Both the position numbers and the translations under genes were made by a program. From Deefgea salmonis (lineage in GTDB: Bacteria; Pseudomonadota; Gammaproteobacteria; Burkholderiales; Chitinibacteraceae), in NCBI RefSeq assembly GCF_020531905.1, contig NZ_JAJAWG010000006.1, forward strand, positions 1-64,000: a DNA stretch of 64,000 bases. The letters are read 5' to 3'. Below the pieces are notes generated by a model. The model was not told the DNA's origin, ran no database searches, and was given only the letters and a program-made list of their open reading frames with translations. Shown here one piece after another: positions 52,342 through 63,226 of the stretch (the first letter of the stretch is position 1; each line of letters opens with the position of its first letter).

Positions 52342-53781
52342 TTAACGTGTGCCGCTACCCACTTGTACAATACGCATTGTGTTTGCACCCGAGCCAACAC
52401 CGGATTTATGCACACCCAAAGTCACTACTAATTTATCACCCGGGATCACCACACCAGCACGTAGCAACTCAAGCTGGGCAGATGCCAATTGCTCTTCACG
52501 ATCAGCACCCACTTTCGGATCCATCATGATCGGACGAACGTGGCGGAACAACGCCAATTTACGATAGGTATTCAATTCTTGCGTAAACACATAGATTGGC
52601 ACGCCAGTATTGTAACGCGATAACCACAATGCAGATGCACCAGAATGTGAAATACATACAATCGCTTTAATTGGCAACTTGCTAGCGGCATACAAGGCCG
52701 ACATCGCAACCGCTTCATCAATGCGAGAGAAGTCACTCACATTATCAAACTCAGCCTCAACCTTGCACTCACCAGAGCGCTCCGCTTCAAAGCAAGTCCG
52801 CGCCATCGCTTGTACCGCTTCAAGCGGGTATTTACCCGCAGCGGATTCCGCCGACAACATCACCGCATCTGTACCATCGAGTACCGCATTGGCGCAATCT
52901 GATACTTCAGCCCGTGTTGGTACTGGGCTTTCGATCATTGATTCCATCATTTGCGTCGCAGTAATGCTCAATTTGTGCATTTTACGCGCCATCTTGATCA
53001 TGCGTTTTTGCAGCGCTGGCACCGTGGCATCACCCACTTCAACCGCCAAATCACCCCGCGCAACCATGATGCCATCCGATGCGGCCAGAATTTCTTCCAA
53101 ATTAGTAATCGCTTCGGTCCGTTCGATTTTGGCAATCAAAGCACCATGGCCGCCAGCTGCGCGGAGTAACGTGCGCGCCATATACATATCAGCCGCTGAT
53201 TTTGGAAATGAAACCGCAACATAATCTGCCTGCAAAGCCGCTGCAGTTTTAATGTCTTCCATGTCTTTGGCCGTCAATGCCGGCGCAGTCAAACCACCGC
53301 CTTTGCGGTTAATCCCTTTATTGTTTGACAGCAAGCCACCGACAGTCACCGTGGTGAAGACTTTAGCGCCAACAACAGAATCAACGATCAACTGAATTTT
53401 GCCATCATCCAGCAACAATTCAACGCCCGCTTCCACATCATTTGGCAACTCTTTGTAATCCAAGCCCACGGTGTCTTGGTTACCCAATTCACATTCCGCA
53501 TCCAAAATAAATTTGGCGCCTTTTTTGAGCTCAATTTTATTTTTTTCAAATTTACCAACGCGGATTTTGGGGCCTTGCAAGTCAGCCAAAACAGCCACCG
53601 ACTTACCCAATTTAGCCGCAATCGAGCGCACCATTGCCGCGCGATCAGTATGGTCTTGCGCTGTACCATGAGAGAAATTCAAACGTACGGTATTCACGCC
53701 CGCAACGATGAGACTTTCCAGCACCGCTGGATCATTCGACGCAGGGCCGAGGGTGGCAACAATCTTAGTACCGCATTGCAT
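52342..53781 (-). CDS. Pyk, pyruvate kinase
   Basis: A 479-residue glycolytic enzyme converting phosphoenolpyruvate and ADP to pyruvate and ATP. Motifs: KIVATLGPASNDP, VRLNFSHG, DLQGPKIRVGKF, the active-site lysine in IAKIERTEAITNLEEIL, and ARGDLAVEVGDATVP and TRAEVSDCANAVLDGTDAVMLSAESAAGKYP. The start is the ATG at 53781 with GGAG 11 bases upstream; the frame extends to 53907 but this part does not resemble the family. Single gene. Confidence 0.98.
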   Translation of the reverse strand: MQCGTKIVATLGPASNDPAVLESLIVAGVNTVRLNFSHGTAQDHTDRAAMVRSIAAKLGKSVAVLADLQGPKIRVGKFEKNKIELKKGAKFILDAECELGNQDTVGLDYKELPNDVEAGVELLLDDGKIQLIVDSVVGAKVFTTVTVGGLLSNNKGINRKGGGLTAPALTAKDMEDIKTAAALQADYVAVSFPKSAADMYMARTLLRAAGGHGALIAKIERTEAITNLEEILAASDGIMVARGDLAVEVGDATVPALQKRMIKMARKMHKLSITATQMMESMIESPVPTRAEVSDCANAVLDGTDAVMLSAESAAGKYPLEAVQAMARTCFEAERSGECKVEAEFDNVSDFSRIDEAVAMSALYAASKLPIKAIVCISHSGASALWLSRYNTGVPIYVFTQELNTYRKLALFRHVRPIMMDPKVGADREEQLASAQLELLRAGVVIPGDKLVVTLGVHKSGVGSGANTMRIVQVGSGTR

Positions 53782-54012
53782 ACTTTTAAATCTCCAATGA
53801 GTGGCCAAAAACATCAGCCAACAATACGCGACTTCTTCGCGCAAAAACATGACAAAAAACAGGAAAACTGTAGATGACGATTGTAAATTAAGCCACTCAG
53901 ACAACATGGGTCGAGCGCATCATCGCCAAAGAAAATACATATCTAACGTATTACCAGCTATGCGTTACAGCAATTAGTCTGTAATGATATACCCCAATAG
54001 GGTTTCAAACCA

Positions 54013-55452
54013 CTACTGGGTATTTTTGCCAACGGCATGGCTGGCCTTTTTAGCGACTGTTTTTTCTGCCGATTGATACGCCAGATAATAACGATTCACT
54101 GTCGAAACATAATCGACCATCCCTTTACTCACTTGGTTCATTGCCGTTTTTTCAACATTACCTAACCAAACATTGGGATCCAAGCCTTGCGCCTTCGTTC
54201 GGCTTCTAATCTGCGCTAATCGCCCTTCTCCGGCGTTATACGCGGCAATCATAAAGTACAGTTGATTGTCTTCTGATATGCCCTGCTGACTAAACACTTT
54301 ACGTAGGTAAGCCAAATATTTAGCCGCCGCAGTAATATTACCTTCATTGCCATGCGGATCACTCACCCCCATCGCCCTTGCCGTTGATGGATTGACCTGC
54401 ATCACGCCTGTCGGGCCGTTTTTACGCACCACCGGATTTAATTTGGTTTCTTTTTGCCCAATCGCCGCCAACAACATCCAATCTAAATTATTCGCCGCAG
54501 CAATAGTCTGAAACATCGGCATAAAAAAGCCCAATTTATCCAGCGGTGAAATCGCCTCAGAACGCGCCGCTTTGGCATCCACCGGCAAGAAACGTTGGGT
54601 TGCGCGGATCGCGGCATCCATCGATACTTTTTTCGTTGCTATATAACGATTCAAAGCCGCAAGTAGTCCACTATCTGCTGGCCGCGTCACCCACGCCAGC
54701 TCGACGCGCTCAGCAAGACAACTACCCACTTGAACGTCTTTAAATCGCTCTCCCCACAGTTTTAGTATCGCCCGACTCATGATGGTATACGCCGTTTTCC
54801 CAGCATTGATTTCCGCCAACAACGATTCAACCGACTGCCCCAGCGGCGGATCTTCAAGCGCCAGCGCACTCAATTCGCCTTGGCCCGCCAGCAATCGACG
54901 CCCCAAACTACTCGAACTGAGCAATACTGGCGTCTCACCCAAGGCGTCAAAACGAGTTATTTCGCTCGATTTAGGTCCAAGCAAACACCATTCATCCTTT
55001 GCGTAAGGCGTGGAGAATGAAATCAATGAGCGAGCCCCTTCAGTAATCGGGATTAAACCTGCGGCAATATCCCCCTCTCCGGCCAATAGAGCAGGAATCA
55101 ACTCACCACTGTCCATAGGGATAAATTGAATCCGAATCGGTGGCAAGCCTTTGGCGCGAGTTCGATTAAGCTCTGCCTCAAAACCGCTCAATAAAGCGTA
55201 CTCTAAGCCGTAAGGGCGACCATCTTTTAAAAAATAAGTCGATGCCCCCAAGCCCACCAACACGCGAATTCGATCTGGCGGATTATTCACATCAAAAGCT
55301 CCCGCTTGCGCCAAAGCACTTTTTGCTTTGAGCGCTGGATGGGTGCTTTTCAAACTAGCGACCTCTGCTTTAACCTTGCTCGGCTTCGGCGGGCTCGACC
55401 AAGCGATACCAGCCACACACAGCAAAATGACGCACAGAACGAGTCGTTTCAT
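54013..55452 (-). CDS. MltF-like membrane-bound lytic transglycosylase
   Basis: A 479-residue protein that cleaves peptidoglycan glycan strands. Signal peptide about 1-19. A family 3 solute-binding-like domain (about 60-285) precedes an SLT transglycosylase domain with the catalytic Glu in LLAAIGQKETKLNPVVRKNGPTGVMQVNP and the later YFMIAAYNAGEGRLAQIRSR. This layout is that of MltF. No lipobox is obvious, so it may be soluble. The start at 55452 follows GGAG with 7-base spacing. Binding-domain residues could sense muropeptides. Confidence 0.9.
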   Translation of the reverse strand: MKRLVLCVILLCVAGIAWSSPPKPSKVKAEVASLKSTHPALKAKSALAQAGAFDVNNPPDRIRVLVGLGASTYFLKDGRPYGLEYALLSGFEAELNRTRAKGLPPIRIQFIPMDSGELIPALLAGEGDIAAGLIPITEGARSLISFSTPYAKDEWCLLGPKSSEITRFDALGETPVLLSSSSLGRRLLAGQGELSALALEDPPLGQSVESLLAEINAGKTAYTIMSRAILKLWGERFKDVQVGSCLAERVELAWVTRPADSGLLAALNRYIATKKVSMDAAIRATQRFLPVDAKAARSEAISPLDKLGFFMPMFQTIAAANNLDWMLLAAIGQKETKLNPVVRKNGPTGVMQVNPSTARAMGVSDPHGNEGNITAAAKYLAYLRKVFSQQGISEDNQLYFMIAAYNAGEGRLAQIRSRTKAQGLDPNVWLGNVEKTAMNQVSKGMVDYVSTVNRYYLAYQSAEKTVAKKASHAVGKNTQ

Positions 55453-55557
55453 CCCGCTACTCCACAATGAGATTGAGCACGATTCTAATCGTTAACGTGC
55501 CGAAGACCCAACACACCCGTATAATCGCGGCTTAAATTGCAAATTAAAGAGTCTGTT

Positions 55558-57447
55558 ATGCCCTTGTTACTGGTTGAAAACGCCCACCTCGCCTTTGGTC
55601 ACTGGCCACTATTGGATGGCGCTGGCCTTGTTTTAGAGCCTGGAGAGCGGGTTGGTTTAATTGGCCGCAATGGTGCAGGCAAGTCGTCACTACTCAAAGC
55701 CATCGCTGGTGTACAAAAACTCGACGAAGGCACGATTCGTTTAGTTGACAACGCAAGAATGGCTTTTGTTCCGCAAGAGCCCATGCTCAACCCTGAGCAC
55801 ACTGTATTTGAAGCGGTTGCCGAAGGCCTTGGTAATATTCGACAAATCTTGCTCGATTACCATGCAGCGCTCGATCACTTAGACGATAGCCAAGAAAGCC
55901 TAGATCGTCTGACTGAAATTCAGCATGAACTGGAAAGCCAAGATGGCTGGCGCTTAGATTCGCTTATTTCGACCACCATGTCGCAACTCAGCCTACCACC
56001 TGAAACATTGATTTCAGCACTCTCTGGCGGCTGGAAAAAGCGCGTCGCCATTGCGCGAGCTTTAGTAACCGAGCCCCAAGTCTTGCTGCTCGACGAGCCG
56101 ACCAATCATTTGGATGTGAGCGCGATTGAATGGCTAGAAACCATGCTCAAAGGCTTTGGTGGCAGTGTCTTATTTATCACCCATGATCGCCGCTTTTTGG
56201 ATAATGTAAGTAATCGTATTATTGAACTCGACCGCGGCAATATCGTGAGCTTCCCAGGCAATTTTGCGGCTTATGAAGCCAAAAAAGAAGAACTCATCGC
56301 GCAAGAAGAAGTGAATAATAAAAAGTTTGATAAAGACCTTGCGGCAGAAGAAGTTTGGATTCGCCAAGGTGTCAAAGCACGCCGCACCCGCAACGAAGGT
56401 CGCGTTCGTCGTCTTGAACAATTACGCCGTGATCGCTCAGAACGTCGTGAACGTCTTGGTAAAGTGGAGTTCCAAGTTGAAGCTGGCGATCGCAGCGGCA
56501 AAATTGTCGCTGAGCTCGAAAACGTCAGCAAAGCCTACGGTGATAAAGTCCTCATCAAAGACTTTAGCACCCGCATTTTGCGTGGCGACAAAATCGGCCT
56601 AATCGGCCCGAACGGCGCAGGCAAAACCACCTTACTTAAAATGATTTTGGGCGAACTTGAACCCGATACCGGTTCAGTGAAAGCCGGCACCAAGATCCAA
56701 GTCGCTTATTTCGACCAGTTCCGTGAACAACTTGACGAAGAAAAGTCAGTGGCCGACTCTGTCAGTCAAGGTGATGATTTCGTCGAAATCGGTGGTCAAC
56801 GCAAACACATCATGGGTTATTTGGAGCAATTTTTATTCCCCGCCGAACGTGCACGCAGCCCGGTTAAATCACTATCGGGGGGTGAACGCAATCGTTTACT
56901 CTTAGCGCGCCTATTTACCCGCCCGGCTAACGTTTTGGTGCTCGATGAACCAACCAATGATTTGGATATTGAAACGCTTGAACTCCTTGAGCAATTACTC
57001 GATGAATATCCGGGCACGGTATTTTTAGTCAGCCATGATCGCGCCTTTCTCGATAATGTCGTAACCCAAACCATCGTCTTTGAACCTAACGGCCAAATCA
57101 TTGAAAACGTCGGCGGCTATCAAGACTGGATTGATGCCAAAGCACGCATGCTCGCCAGCCGTGAGCCTAGCAATAAAACCAACACCAACAAAGAAAGCAA
57201 ACCGGTTGAGCGCAGCAAAACGCCAAAAACCAAATTAACCTTTAATGAATCCCGTGAATTAGAAAGCATCCCCAAAGAAATCGCCTTACTCGAGCAAGAA
57301 CAGACAGAATTACAACAATCTTTGCTTGATCCAGCAATTTATCGCGATTCTCCTGCAAAGGCCAAAGCAATGCAGGCTAGAATCGATGAGATTGATGCAA
57401 TCACCATTGAAAAAATGGAACGCTGGGAAGCTTTAGAGGCCAAATAA
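55558..57447 (+). CDS. Uup, ABC-F family ATPase
   Basis: A 629-residue soluble ABC-F protein with two ATPase domains. First: Walker A GRNGAGKSS, signature LSGGWKKRVAIARAL, Walker B LLLDEPTNHLD. Second: GPNGAGKTT, LSGGERNRLLLARLF, LVLDEPTNDLD. Between them is the linker EEVWIRQGVKARRTRNEGRV, and the C-terminus (from about 545) is a coiled coil, the DNA-binding tail of Uup. It acts on the ribosome or in limiting precise transposon excision. The ribosome site is weak. The kinase gene follows 4 bases later. Confidence 0.95.
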   Translation: MPLLLVENAHLAFGHWPLLDGAGLVLEPGERVGLIGRNGAGKSSLLKAIAGVQKLDEGTIRLVDNARMAFVPQEPMLNPEHTVFEAVAEGLGNIRQILLDYHAALDHLDDSQESLDRLTEIQHELESQDGWRLDSLISTTMSQLSLPPETLISALSGGWKKRVAIARALVTEPQVLLLDEPTNHLDVSAIEWLETMLKGFGGSVLFITHDRRFLDNVSNRIIELDRGNIVSFPGNFAAYEAKKEELIAQEEVNNKKFDKDLAAEEVWIRQGVKARRTRNEGRVRRLEQLRRDRSERRERLGKVEFQVEAGDRSGKIVAELENVSKAYGDKVLIKDFSTRILRGDKIGLIGPNGAGKTTLLKMILGELEPDTGSVKAGTKIQVAYFDQFREQLDEEKSVADSVSQGDDFVEIGGQRKHIMGYLEQFLFPAERARSPVKSLSGGERNRLLLARLFTRPANVLVLDEPTNDLDIETLELLEQLLDEYPGTVFLVSHDRAFLDNVVTQTIVFEPNGQIIENVGGYQDWIDAKARMLASREPSNKTNTNKESKPVERSKTPKTKLTFNESRELESIPKEIALLEQEQTELQQSLLDPAIYRDSPAKAKAMQARIDEIDAITIEKMERWEALEAK

Positions 57448-57451
57448 AAGC

Positions 57452-60340
57452 ATGATAAGGTCACGCCAAAACAATTTATCAACCGAACAAAATACGCATA
57501 AAACACTTCGTGTATTGCGAATTGGCTTGTTGACTTTTTATGGCGTGACCGTTTTTGTCGTATTGATGACGTTAACGTGGATTACGATTCGCGATTATCA
57601 ACAAACAATGCGAGAGGCAGAAAACTATAATTTATCATTGGCTCGGGCATTAGATGAAAACGCTACGCGGGCTTATGTTTCTGTTGAACAAGCCATGCAA
57701 AATGTGGCTGAAGATTTAGATCGACAAGGTGGCGTCGATAAAGCTGACGAATACGTCATGCATTTACTACTCAAAGACAAAGTACGTTTAACACCGCAAA
57801 TACGCGGCATTATTACAATTGGTCCAAGCGGCATTTTGCATAGCCACGGCCTTGAATACCCAGCTCGGAAAATATCACTGGCAGATCGTGCTTATTTTAA
57901 TTATCACCGCGACTTTGATTCAATTCGCCCCTACATTAGCGAACCCATCTTATCTCGAACCGATGGCAAATGGCTGCTACCTTTAACACGTCGAGTCAAT
58001 TTGCCTAATGGCGAATTTGGTGGCGTTTTATTATCCGGAATGGAACCGGCTTATTTTCTTAAGTTTTATGATTCTTTGCAGCTCCCCAAAGGCATGCAAA
58101 TCCAATTATTGCGCAGCGATGGCGTGGTGTTAATTAATTATCCATTTGATGAAAATGCACTCAACAAAAACATTCGCAATGATGACCCATTACTCTTTGA
58201 GCAACTGCGACTCAAGCGCACCAGTACCTATATTAAAGATGACAATGGCGAAAAACTCATCACCTTCATTGTAAATCAAAGTGACAACCCGCTCATTATT
58301 CGCTTGTCTTTTAATGTTGATCTTATTTTAGCGCACTTTAAAACCCAAACTTATATTCGCACGACGTTGGCCGCTTTATTAATGCTGGTCATTTCTATTT
58401 TGACTTATATTTTAATGCGGCAAATCAAACGCGCGGAACAAATTGAAGCCCGTCTTTACCTAACACAGTTTACGGTTGACGAATCTCCCGATATGACATT
58501 TTGGTGCAATGAGTCAGGTCGAATTTATTACGCCAATAAAAGCCTCACCAAGCATTCTGCTTATCATAGCGACGAACTCAGTAGCCTCAATTTTAATGAT
58601 TTATTTACCGAAATATCAGAAGCCGATTGGCGACAATTTTTACTGCAGCTACACGACAACAACACCATTAACTTTGAAGGCTTACTCAAAAACTCATTGG
58701 GAAAAATAACCCCAATGGAAATCACTTTATCGTTGATTCAATTTCAAAAACAATCTTATATTTGCTGCAATGCGCGCGATATTTCTGCCCGGCGTGAAGC
58801 CGAACAAGAATTACGTCGCCATCGCGACCATTTGCAAGAAATGGTGATGGAGCGCACCGCTGAAATCCGCACGGTACTTGATGCCAGCCCCTTGGCTATT
58901 ATGTTGTCGATGCGCGGTACCATTCGTTTAGTCAACCCCGCTTTTGAACTCTTATTTGCTTACGCCGCCAGCGATATTATTGGCTCGCCAACACACAATA
59001 TTTTTTCGTCAACCGAGCAATTTAGTGAAGCCAATCAACGCATTTGGAGCAAGATTGCCAGCGGCGGGGTATTTCGCGGTGAAATCGAGCTGTATCGCCG
59101 TGACCATACGCCGTTTTGGGCCATGGTTTACGCCAAAGCCCTAGTCCCTGGTGATATGTCCAAAGGCTTGATCGCGGTGATTGAAGACATCACCTCTCAG
59201 CGCATTGCGGCCCAAGCAATGCGCCAATCAGAGCGTCTTAATCGCACCATTATTGATCAAACCGCAGACGGCTTTTTACTGATCGATGCCGGGCATCGCA
59301 TTTGTGACGTCAACCATTCATTCACCCGCTTACTGGGCTTTAGCCGAGAGAATCTAATTGGTCGGCACCCTTTCGATTTATGGGGTGAGCACGCGCAACG
59401 ATTCTTCCCCGAACAATTGGCCAATTTAATTGATAAACACTATGCGCCAATTGATTTGGAACTACTCAATCACGAAGGCATCGCGCACCCATTTCTCATT
59501 AATAGCGGCGTGGTGCTGGATGAACAAAAAGCCATTGAATATGCCTACGCATTTTTTACCGACATTACCGTTTTAAAGAAAATCGAGAGCCATTTGGTTG
59601 AAGCGAAAGAAGCGGCGGAAAGTGCCAACTTTGCCAAGTCTTCTTTCCTTGCCAATATGTCACATGAATTACGCACGCCGATGCATGCGATTTTATCTTT
59701 TTCTGAAATGGGCTTAGGTAAGACACAAAATCAAACCCAAAGCGAAAACCTCAATTTAAATCGTTACTTTGAACGAATTAATGCCTCTGGAAAACGATTA
59801 TTAGTTTTACTGAATGACTTGCTGGATATGTCGCGACTTGAAGCCAATAAAATGACCTATGACAAAGGCGTTTATAGTTTACAAATGATCGTGAGAATGG
59901 CGTGTGCCGAAATTAGCTCGCTGATTAGCAGCAAGCAATTACAATTGCACATTCAAGACAAGGGCATTGAAGTGAGTGCTCATTTTGATAAAGCACGTTT
60001 AACTCAAGTGCTGGTCAATTTATTATCCAACGCCATTAAATTTAGTCCGCATGGGGGTGAAATCGAAATTCATTTTATTGCCGATGCGATTTTAGCGCAT
60101 GACTTACCCGCCATTGGTGTCAGTGTACGCGATCATGGTCCCGGGGTTCCGGATGATGAACTCGAATACATTTTTGACAAATTTATCCAGAGCAGTCGTG
60201 CCCGCAATGGCAGTGGCACAGGACTAGGGCTAGCGATTAGCCGACAAATTATCAGCGATCATGACGGACAAATCATCGCCAGCAATCACCCAGAAGGCGG
60301 CGCTATTTTTACCGTTCTACTGCCAAGCCATCCGCGCTAA
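57452..60340 (+). CDS. Multi-PAS sensor histidine kinase with periplasmic Cache-type sensor
   Basis: A 962-residue orphan histidine kinase. TM1 about 22-46, a periplasmic sensor of about 255 residues ([11 protein letters not shown]-like [24 protein letters not shown], as in dCache sensors), TM2 about 303-325, then three PAS regions (about 340-450, 475-595, 600-715), HisKA with [17 protein letters not shown] (phosphorylated His738), and HATPase with [18 protein letters not shown] and [15 protein letters not shown]. No receiver or response regulator is adjacent. Start four bases after uup; no distinct ribosome site, so expression may be coupled. Confidence 0.93.
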   Translation: MIRSRQNNLSTEQNTHKTLRVLRIGLLTFYGVTVFVVLMTLTWITIRDYQQTMREAENYNLSLARALDENATRAYVSVEQAMQNVAEDLDRQGGVDKADEYVMHLLLKDKVRLTPQIRGIITIGPSGILHSHGLEYPARKISLADRAYFNYHRDFDSIRPYISEPILSRTDGKWLLPLTRRVNLPNGEFGGVLLSGMEPAYFLKFYDSLQLPKGMQIQLLRSDGVVLINYPFDENALNKNIRNDDPLLFEQLRLKRTSTYIKDDNGEKLITFIVNQSDNPLIIRLSFNVDLILAHFKTQTYIRTTLAALLMLVISILTYILMRQIKRAEQIEARLYLTQFTVDESPDMTFWCNESGRIYYANKSLTKHSAYHSDELSSLNFNDLFTEISEADWRQFLLQLHDNNTINFEGLLKNSLGKITPMEITLSLIQFQKQSYICCNARDISARREAEQELRRHRDHLQEMVMERTAEIRTVLDASPLAIMLSMRGTIRLVNPAFELLFAYAASDIIGSPTHNIFSSTEQFSEANQRIWSKIASGGVFRGEIELYRRDHTPFWAMVYAKALVPGDMSKGLIAVIEDITSQRIAAQAMRQSERLNRTIIDQTADGFLLIDAGHRICDVNHSFTRLLGFSRENLIGRHPFDLWGEHAQRFFPEQLANLIDKHYAPIDLELLNHEGIAHPFLINSGVVLDEQKAIEYAYAFFTDITVLKKIESHLVEAKEAAESANFAKSSFLANMSHELRTPMHAILSFSEMGLGKTQNQTQSENLNLNRYFERINASGKRLLVLLNDLLDMSRLEANKMTYDKGVYSLQMIVRMACAEISSLISSKQLQLHIQDKGIEVSAHFDKARLTQVLVNLLSNAIKFSPHGGEIEIHFIADAILAHDLPAIGVSVRDHGPGVPDDELEYIFDKFIQSSRARNGSGTGLGLAISRQIISDHDGQIIASNHPEGGAIFTVLLPSHPR

Positions 60341-60401
60341 AGGTTTTGCTTATCGCCACATTCGCGTACAATTGCGCGTTTTTCCCCGCCGAATCAATAT
60401 C

Positions 60402-61991
60402 ATGCCGGATATCATCAGTGAAGTGGCGCGCCGCCGTACTTTCGCCATTGTCTCCCACCCCGATGCGGGTAAGACCACACTCACCGAAAAACTGCTGTAC
60501 TTCTCGGGCACGATTCAAAATGCGGGGACCGTCAAAGGTAAAAAAGGCGGCAAATTTGCCACCTCCGACTGGATGGACATCGAAAAGCAACGTGGGATTT
60601 CCGTTGCCTCATCGGTCATGCAGTTCGATTACCGCGATCATGTGGTCAATCTGCTCGACACGCCCGGTCACCAAGACTTCTCGGAAGACACGTATCGCGT
60701 TTTAACCGCAGTCGATTCAGCCTTAATGGTGATTGATGCGGCCAAAGGTGTTGAAGCGCAAACGATCAAACTTTTGAACGTTTGCCGTATGCGCCATACG
60801 CCGATTATCACGTTTATGAATAAGTACGACCGTGAAGTGCGCGATTCTTTAGAATTGCTCGACGAAGTCGAAAGCGTGCTCGAAATTCGTTGCGCGCCCA
60901 TTACATGGCCAGTTGGGATGGGTAAAACCTTCCGTGGGGTGTATCACATCCTCAAAGACGAAGTGATTATCTTCACGCCGGGCAAAGGCCCGCTTGATGA
61001 AGTCGAAGTCATCAAAGGCATCGACAATCCCCGTTTGGACGAGCTTTTCCCGCTCGAAATCGACCAAACCCGGATGGAATTGGAACTGGTTCGTGGCGCT
61101 TCGCATCCTTTCGTGCTCGAAGAATTCCTCGATGGCACCTTGACACCGGTCTTCTTTGGTTCAGCCATCAACAACTTCGGGATTCGTGAAATCTTGAACG
61201 CGCTGGTTGATTGGGCGCCACAACCGTCAGACAGCGCGGCGATTCAACGCGCCGTTTCGCCTGTTGAGCCCAAATTCTCAGCGTTTGTGTTCAAAATCCA
61301 AGCCAATATGGATCCGAAACATCGCGACCGGATTGCGTTCTTGCGCGTGTGTTCGGGCGAATTTACGCGCGGGATGAAATTCAAGCATTTGCGCCTGAAC
61401 CGCGACATCGCCGCTAACTCGGTGGTCACGTTTATGGCGCAAGGTCGTGAACAAGTCGAAGAAGCTTACGCTGGCGACATTATTGGTCTGCCGAACCACG
61501 GCAATATCCAGATTGGTGATAGTTTCAGCGAAGGCGAATTGCTGTCGTTTACCGGCATTCCTTACTTTGCGCCAGAAATGTTCCGCATCGTGCGCATCAA
61601 AAATCCACTCAAAGTTAAGCAATTGCAAAAAGGTTTGCAACAGCTGGGCGAAGAAGGTGCGGTTCAGGTGTTCAAGCCGCTCAATGGTGGCGATTTGATT
61701 CTCGGCGCGGTGGGGGTATTGCAATTTGAAGTCGTCGCTTCGCGCCTGCTGAACGAATACGGTGTAGAAGCCATGTTTGAATCGACGACGATTTACACCG
61801 CCCGTTGGGTATCTTGCGATGACGCGAAAAAACTCGCTGAGTTCGAGCGCACGCTCACCAATAACCTCGGCCGCGATGCGGCCAACAGCTTGGCTTATTT
61901 GGCCACCAGCCGCGTGAATCTCGATTTAACGATGGAACGTTGGCCTGAATTGCGTTTCCACGCTACGCGGGAACACGCCATTACGCTCTAA
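60402..61991 (+). CDS. PrfC, peptide chain release factor 3
   Basis: A 529-residue translational GTPase that recycles RF1 and RF2, the same length as E. coli RF3. G motifs: [50 protein letters not shown] and FMNKYDRE. The ATG at 60402 gives [21 protein letters not shown], the expected N-terminus; upstream frame from 60261 belongs to the kinase end. Downstream is a GGGTAT-family repeat. Confidence 0.97.
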   Translation: MPDIISEVARRRTFAIVSHPDAGKTTLTEKLLYFSGTIQNAGTVKGKKGGKFATSDWMDIEKQRGISVASSVMQFDYRDHVVNLLDTPGHQDFSEDTYRVLTAVDSALMVIDAAKGVEAQTIKLLNVCRMRHTPIITFMNKYDREVRDSLELLDEVESVLEIRCAPITWPVGMGKTFRGVYHILKDEVIIFTPGKGPLDEVEVIKGIDNPRLDELFPLEIDQTRMELELVRGASHPFVLEEFLDGTLTPVFFGSAINNFGIREILNALVDWAPQPSDSAAIQRAVSPVEPKFSAFVFKIQANMDPKHRDRIAFLRVCSGEFTRGMKFKHLRLNRDIAANSVVTFMAQGREQVEEAYAGDIIGLPNHGNIQIGDSFSEGELLSFTGIPYFAPEMFRIVRIKNPLKVKQLQKGLQQLGEEGAVQVFKPLNGGDLILGAVGVLQFEVVASRLLNEYGVEAMFESTTIYTARWVSCDDAKKLAEFERTLTNNLGRDAANSLAYLATSRVNLDLTMERWPELRFHATREHAITL

Positions 61992-62040
61992 GGGTATTGC
62001 TCTGGATGCAATGATTTTAATTCGTTGCATCCAGATACCC
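61992..62040. repeat. GGGTAT-family inverted repeat directly after prfC
   Basis: GGGTATTGCTCTGGATGCAA and TTGCATCCAGATACCC, 49 bp overall, start on the base after the prfC stop. A long 13-base loop suggests a hairpin of moderate strength that could end the transcript. Confidence 0.65.
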
Positions 62041-62126
62041 CGTGTAAATATCACCAAAATCAAACATGGCATCTCCAAAGTGATGGGCTATAACTAGATT
62101 ATTTCTTTTATAGAAGTAGTGCCATC

Positions 62127-63071
62127 ATGCCTCACACTCCCCTACCCGATTGGCTCAGCACTCTGGCCATTTACAGCATACTCGTCGGTATTGCTTGCTT
62201 TGTATACATCCTGCTCGATCAACGCCAACGCCCCAAACCGATGATGTCAATCATGCTCTGGGTGTGGCCAATTAATGCATTGTGGGCTGGCCCTTTGGCA
62301 ATTTGGGCTTACCGACACATTGGCAACGGCAGCAAACCTCGGATTGCCCATACAGTAACAATGCCCGCTCAATCGTCAAAACCGCAAGCAATGAGCGACG
62401 AAGGCAAGCCCACAATGATGCACAGCATGTCGATGCAAGACATGCCAATGAAAGACAAGCCCATGAAGGATATGCCCAATATGGACATGTCCAATATGCA
62501 GATGCCTACCCCTGCCCCTACTTCAACGCCAAACTCAATGTCGTCCATGCCGGAAATGAAAATGAATATGCCAGCGCATATAAAAATGGATATGAAGATG
62601 GATATGCCGATGCAGATGGGCGCAAAAAAACCGTTCTGGCAAAGCATTACCGCCGGCACATTGCATTGTGGCGCTGGTTGTAGCCTGGCCGATTTGATCG
62701 GCCCATGGCTGTTTGCTGCCAGCCCCTTTTTGTTATGGGGCAGTCCCGTCTTTGGCGAATGGGCGCTCGATTACCTGCTGGCACTCGCTATTGGTGTTAC
62801 CTTCCAGTACGGTGGTTTGCTCGGCATGGTGCCTGAAACCGGCGCTGCGCTCTGGTGGCGGGCACTCAAAGTGGACTCACTGTCTTTAACTTCATGGCAA
62901 ATTGGCATGTATGGCTGGATGGCACTAGCTATTTTTGCGTTGATCGGGCCAATGTCGCCCACTGAGCCGATATTTTGGTTCATGATGCAAATCGCCATGG
63001 CCTGCGGCTTTATCACCGCCTACCCGATGAACTGGTTTTTAGTCAAAACCGGCATTAAAACCGCCATGTAA
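62127..63071 (+). CDS. DUF4396 membrane protein with a Met-rich insert
   Basis: A 314-residue inner-membrane protein. TM helices occur at about 10-30 and 40-62, then a region (about 79-164) with 25 methionines in patterns such as MxMxxMPM, then HCGAGCSLADLIGPW (about 180) and further helices. The latter part matches DUF4396. Repeated MxM and MxxM are typical copper-binding elements, as in periplasmic copper proteins. Function is unknown; copper binding or sensing is inferred. No ribosome site stands out. It lies alone, not next to the copper cluster at the start of the window. Confidence 0.85.
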   Translation: MPHTPLPDWLSTLAIYSILVGIACFVYILLDQRQRPKPMMSIMLWVWPINALWAGPLAIWAYRHIGNGSKPRIAHTVTMPAQSSKPQAMSDEGKPTMMHSMSMQDMPMKDKPMKDMPNMDMSNMQMPTPAPTSTPNSMSSMPEMKMNMPAHIKMDMKMDMPMQMGAKKPFWQSITAGTLHCGAGCSLADLIGPWLFAASPFLLWGSPVFGEWALDYLLALAIGVTFQYGGLLGMVPETGAALWWRALKVDSLSLTSWQIGMYGWMALAIFALIGPMSPTEPIFWFMMQIAMACGFITAYPMNWFLVKTGIKTAM

Positions 63072-63226
63072 ACGGCATTCATCGGTCATGGCACGCGGTT
63101 CAATCCCCCCTCAATGGCGATCCGATTGAATCGCGATACCGTGCGCTCCAAAGCTTGCATATTTCTGAATCATTCCCTGTGGGAACGCGTAAAATACCAC
63201 AACCTCTGCCACAGACTACATATGTT

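Noticed and set aside
53988-54036. Possible additional GGGTAT repeat after the MltF-like gene
   Set aside because: The arms are in the opposite order (ATACCC ... GGGTAT), so it does not fold like the family, and one arm lies in coding sequence.
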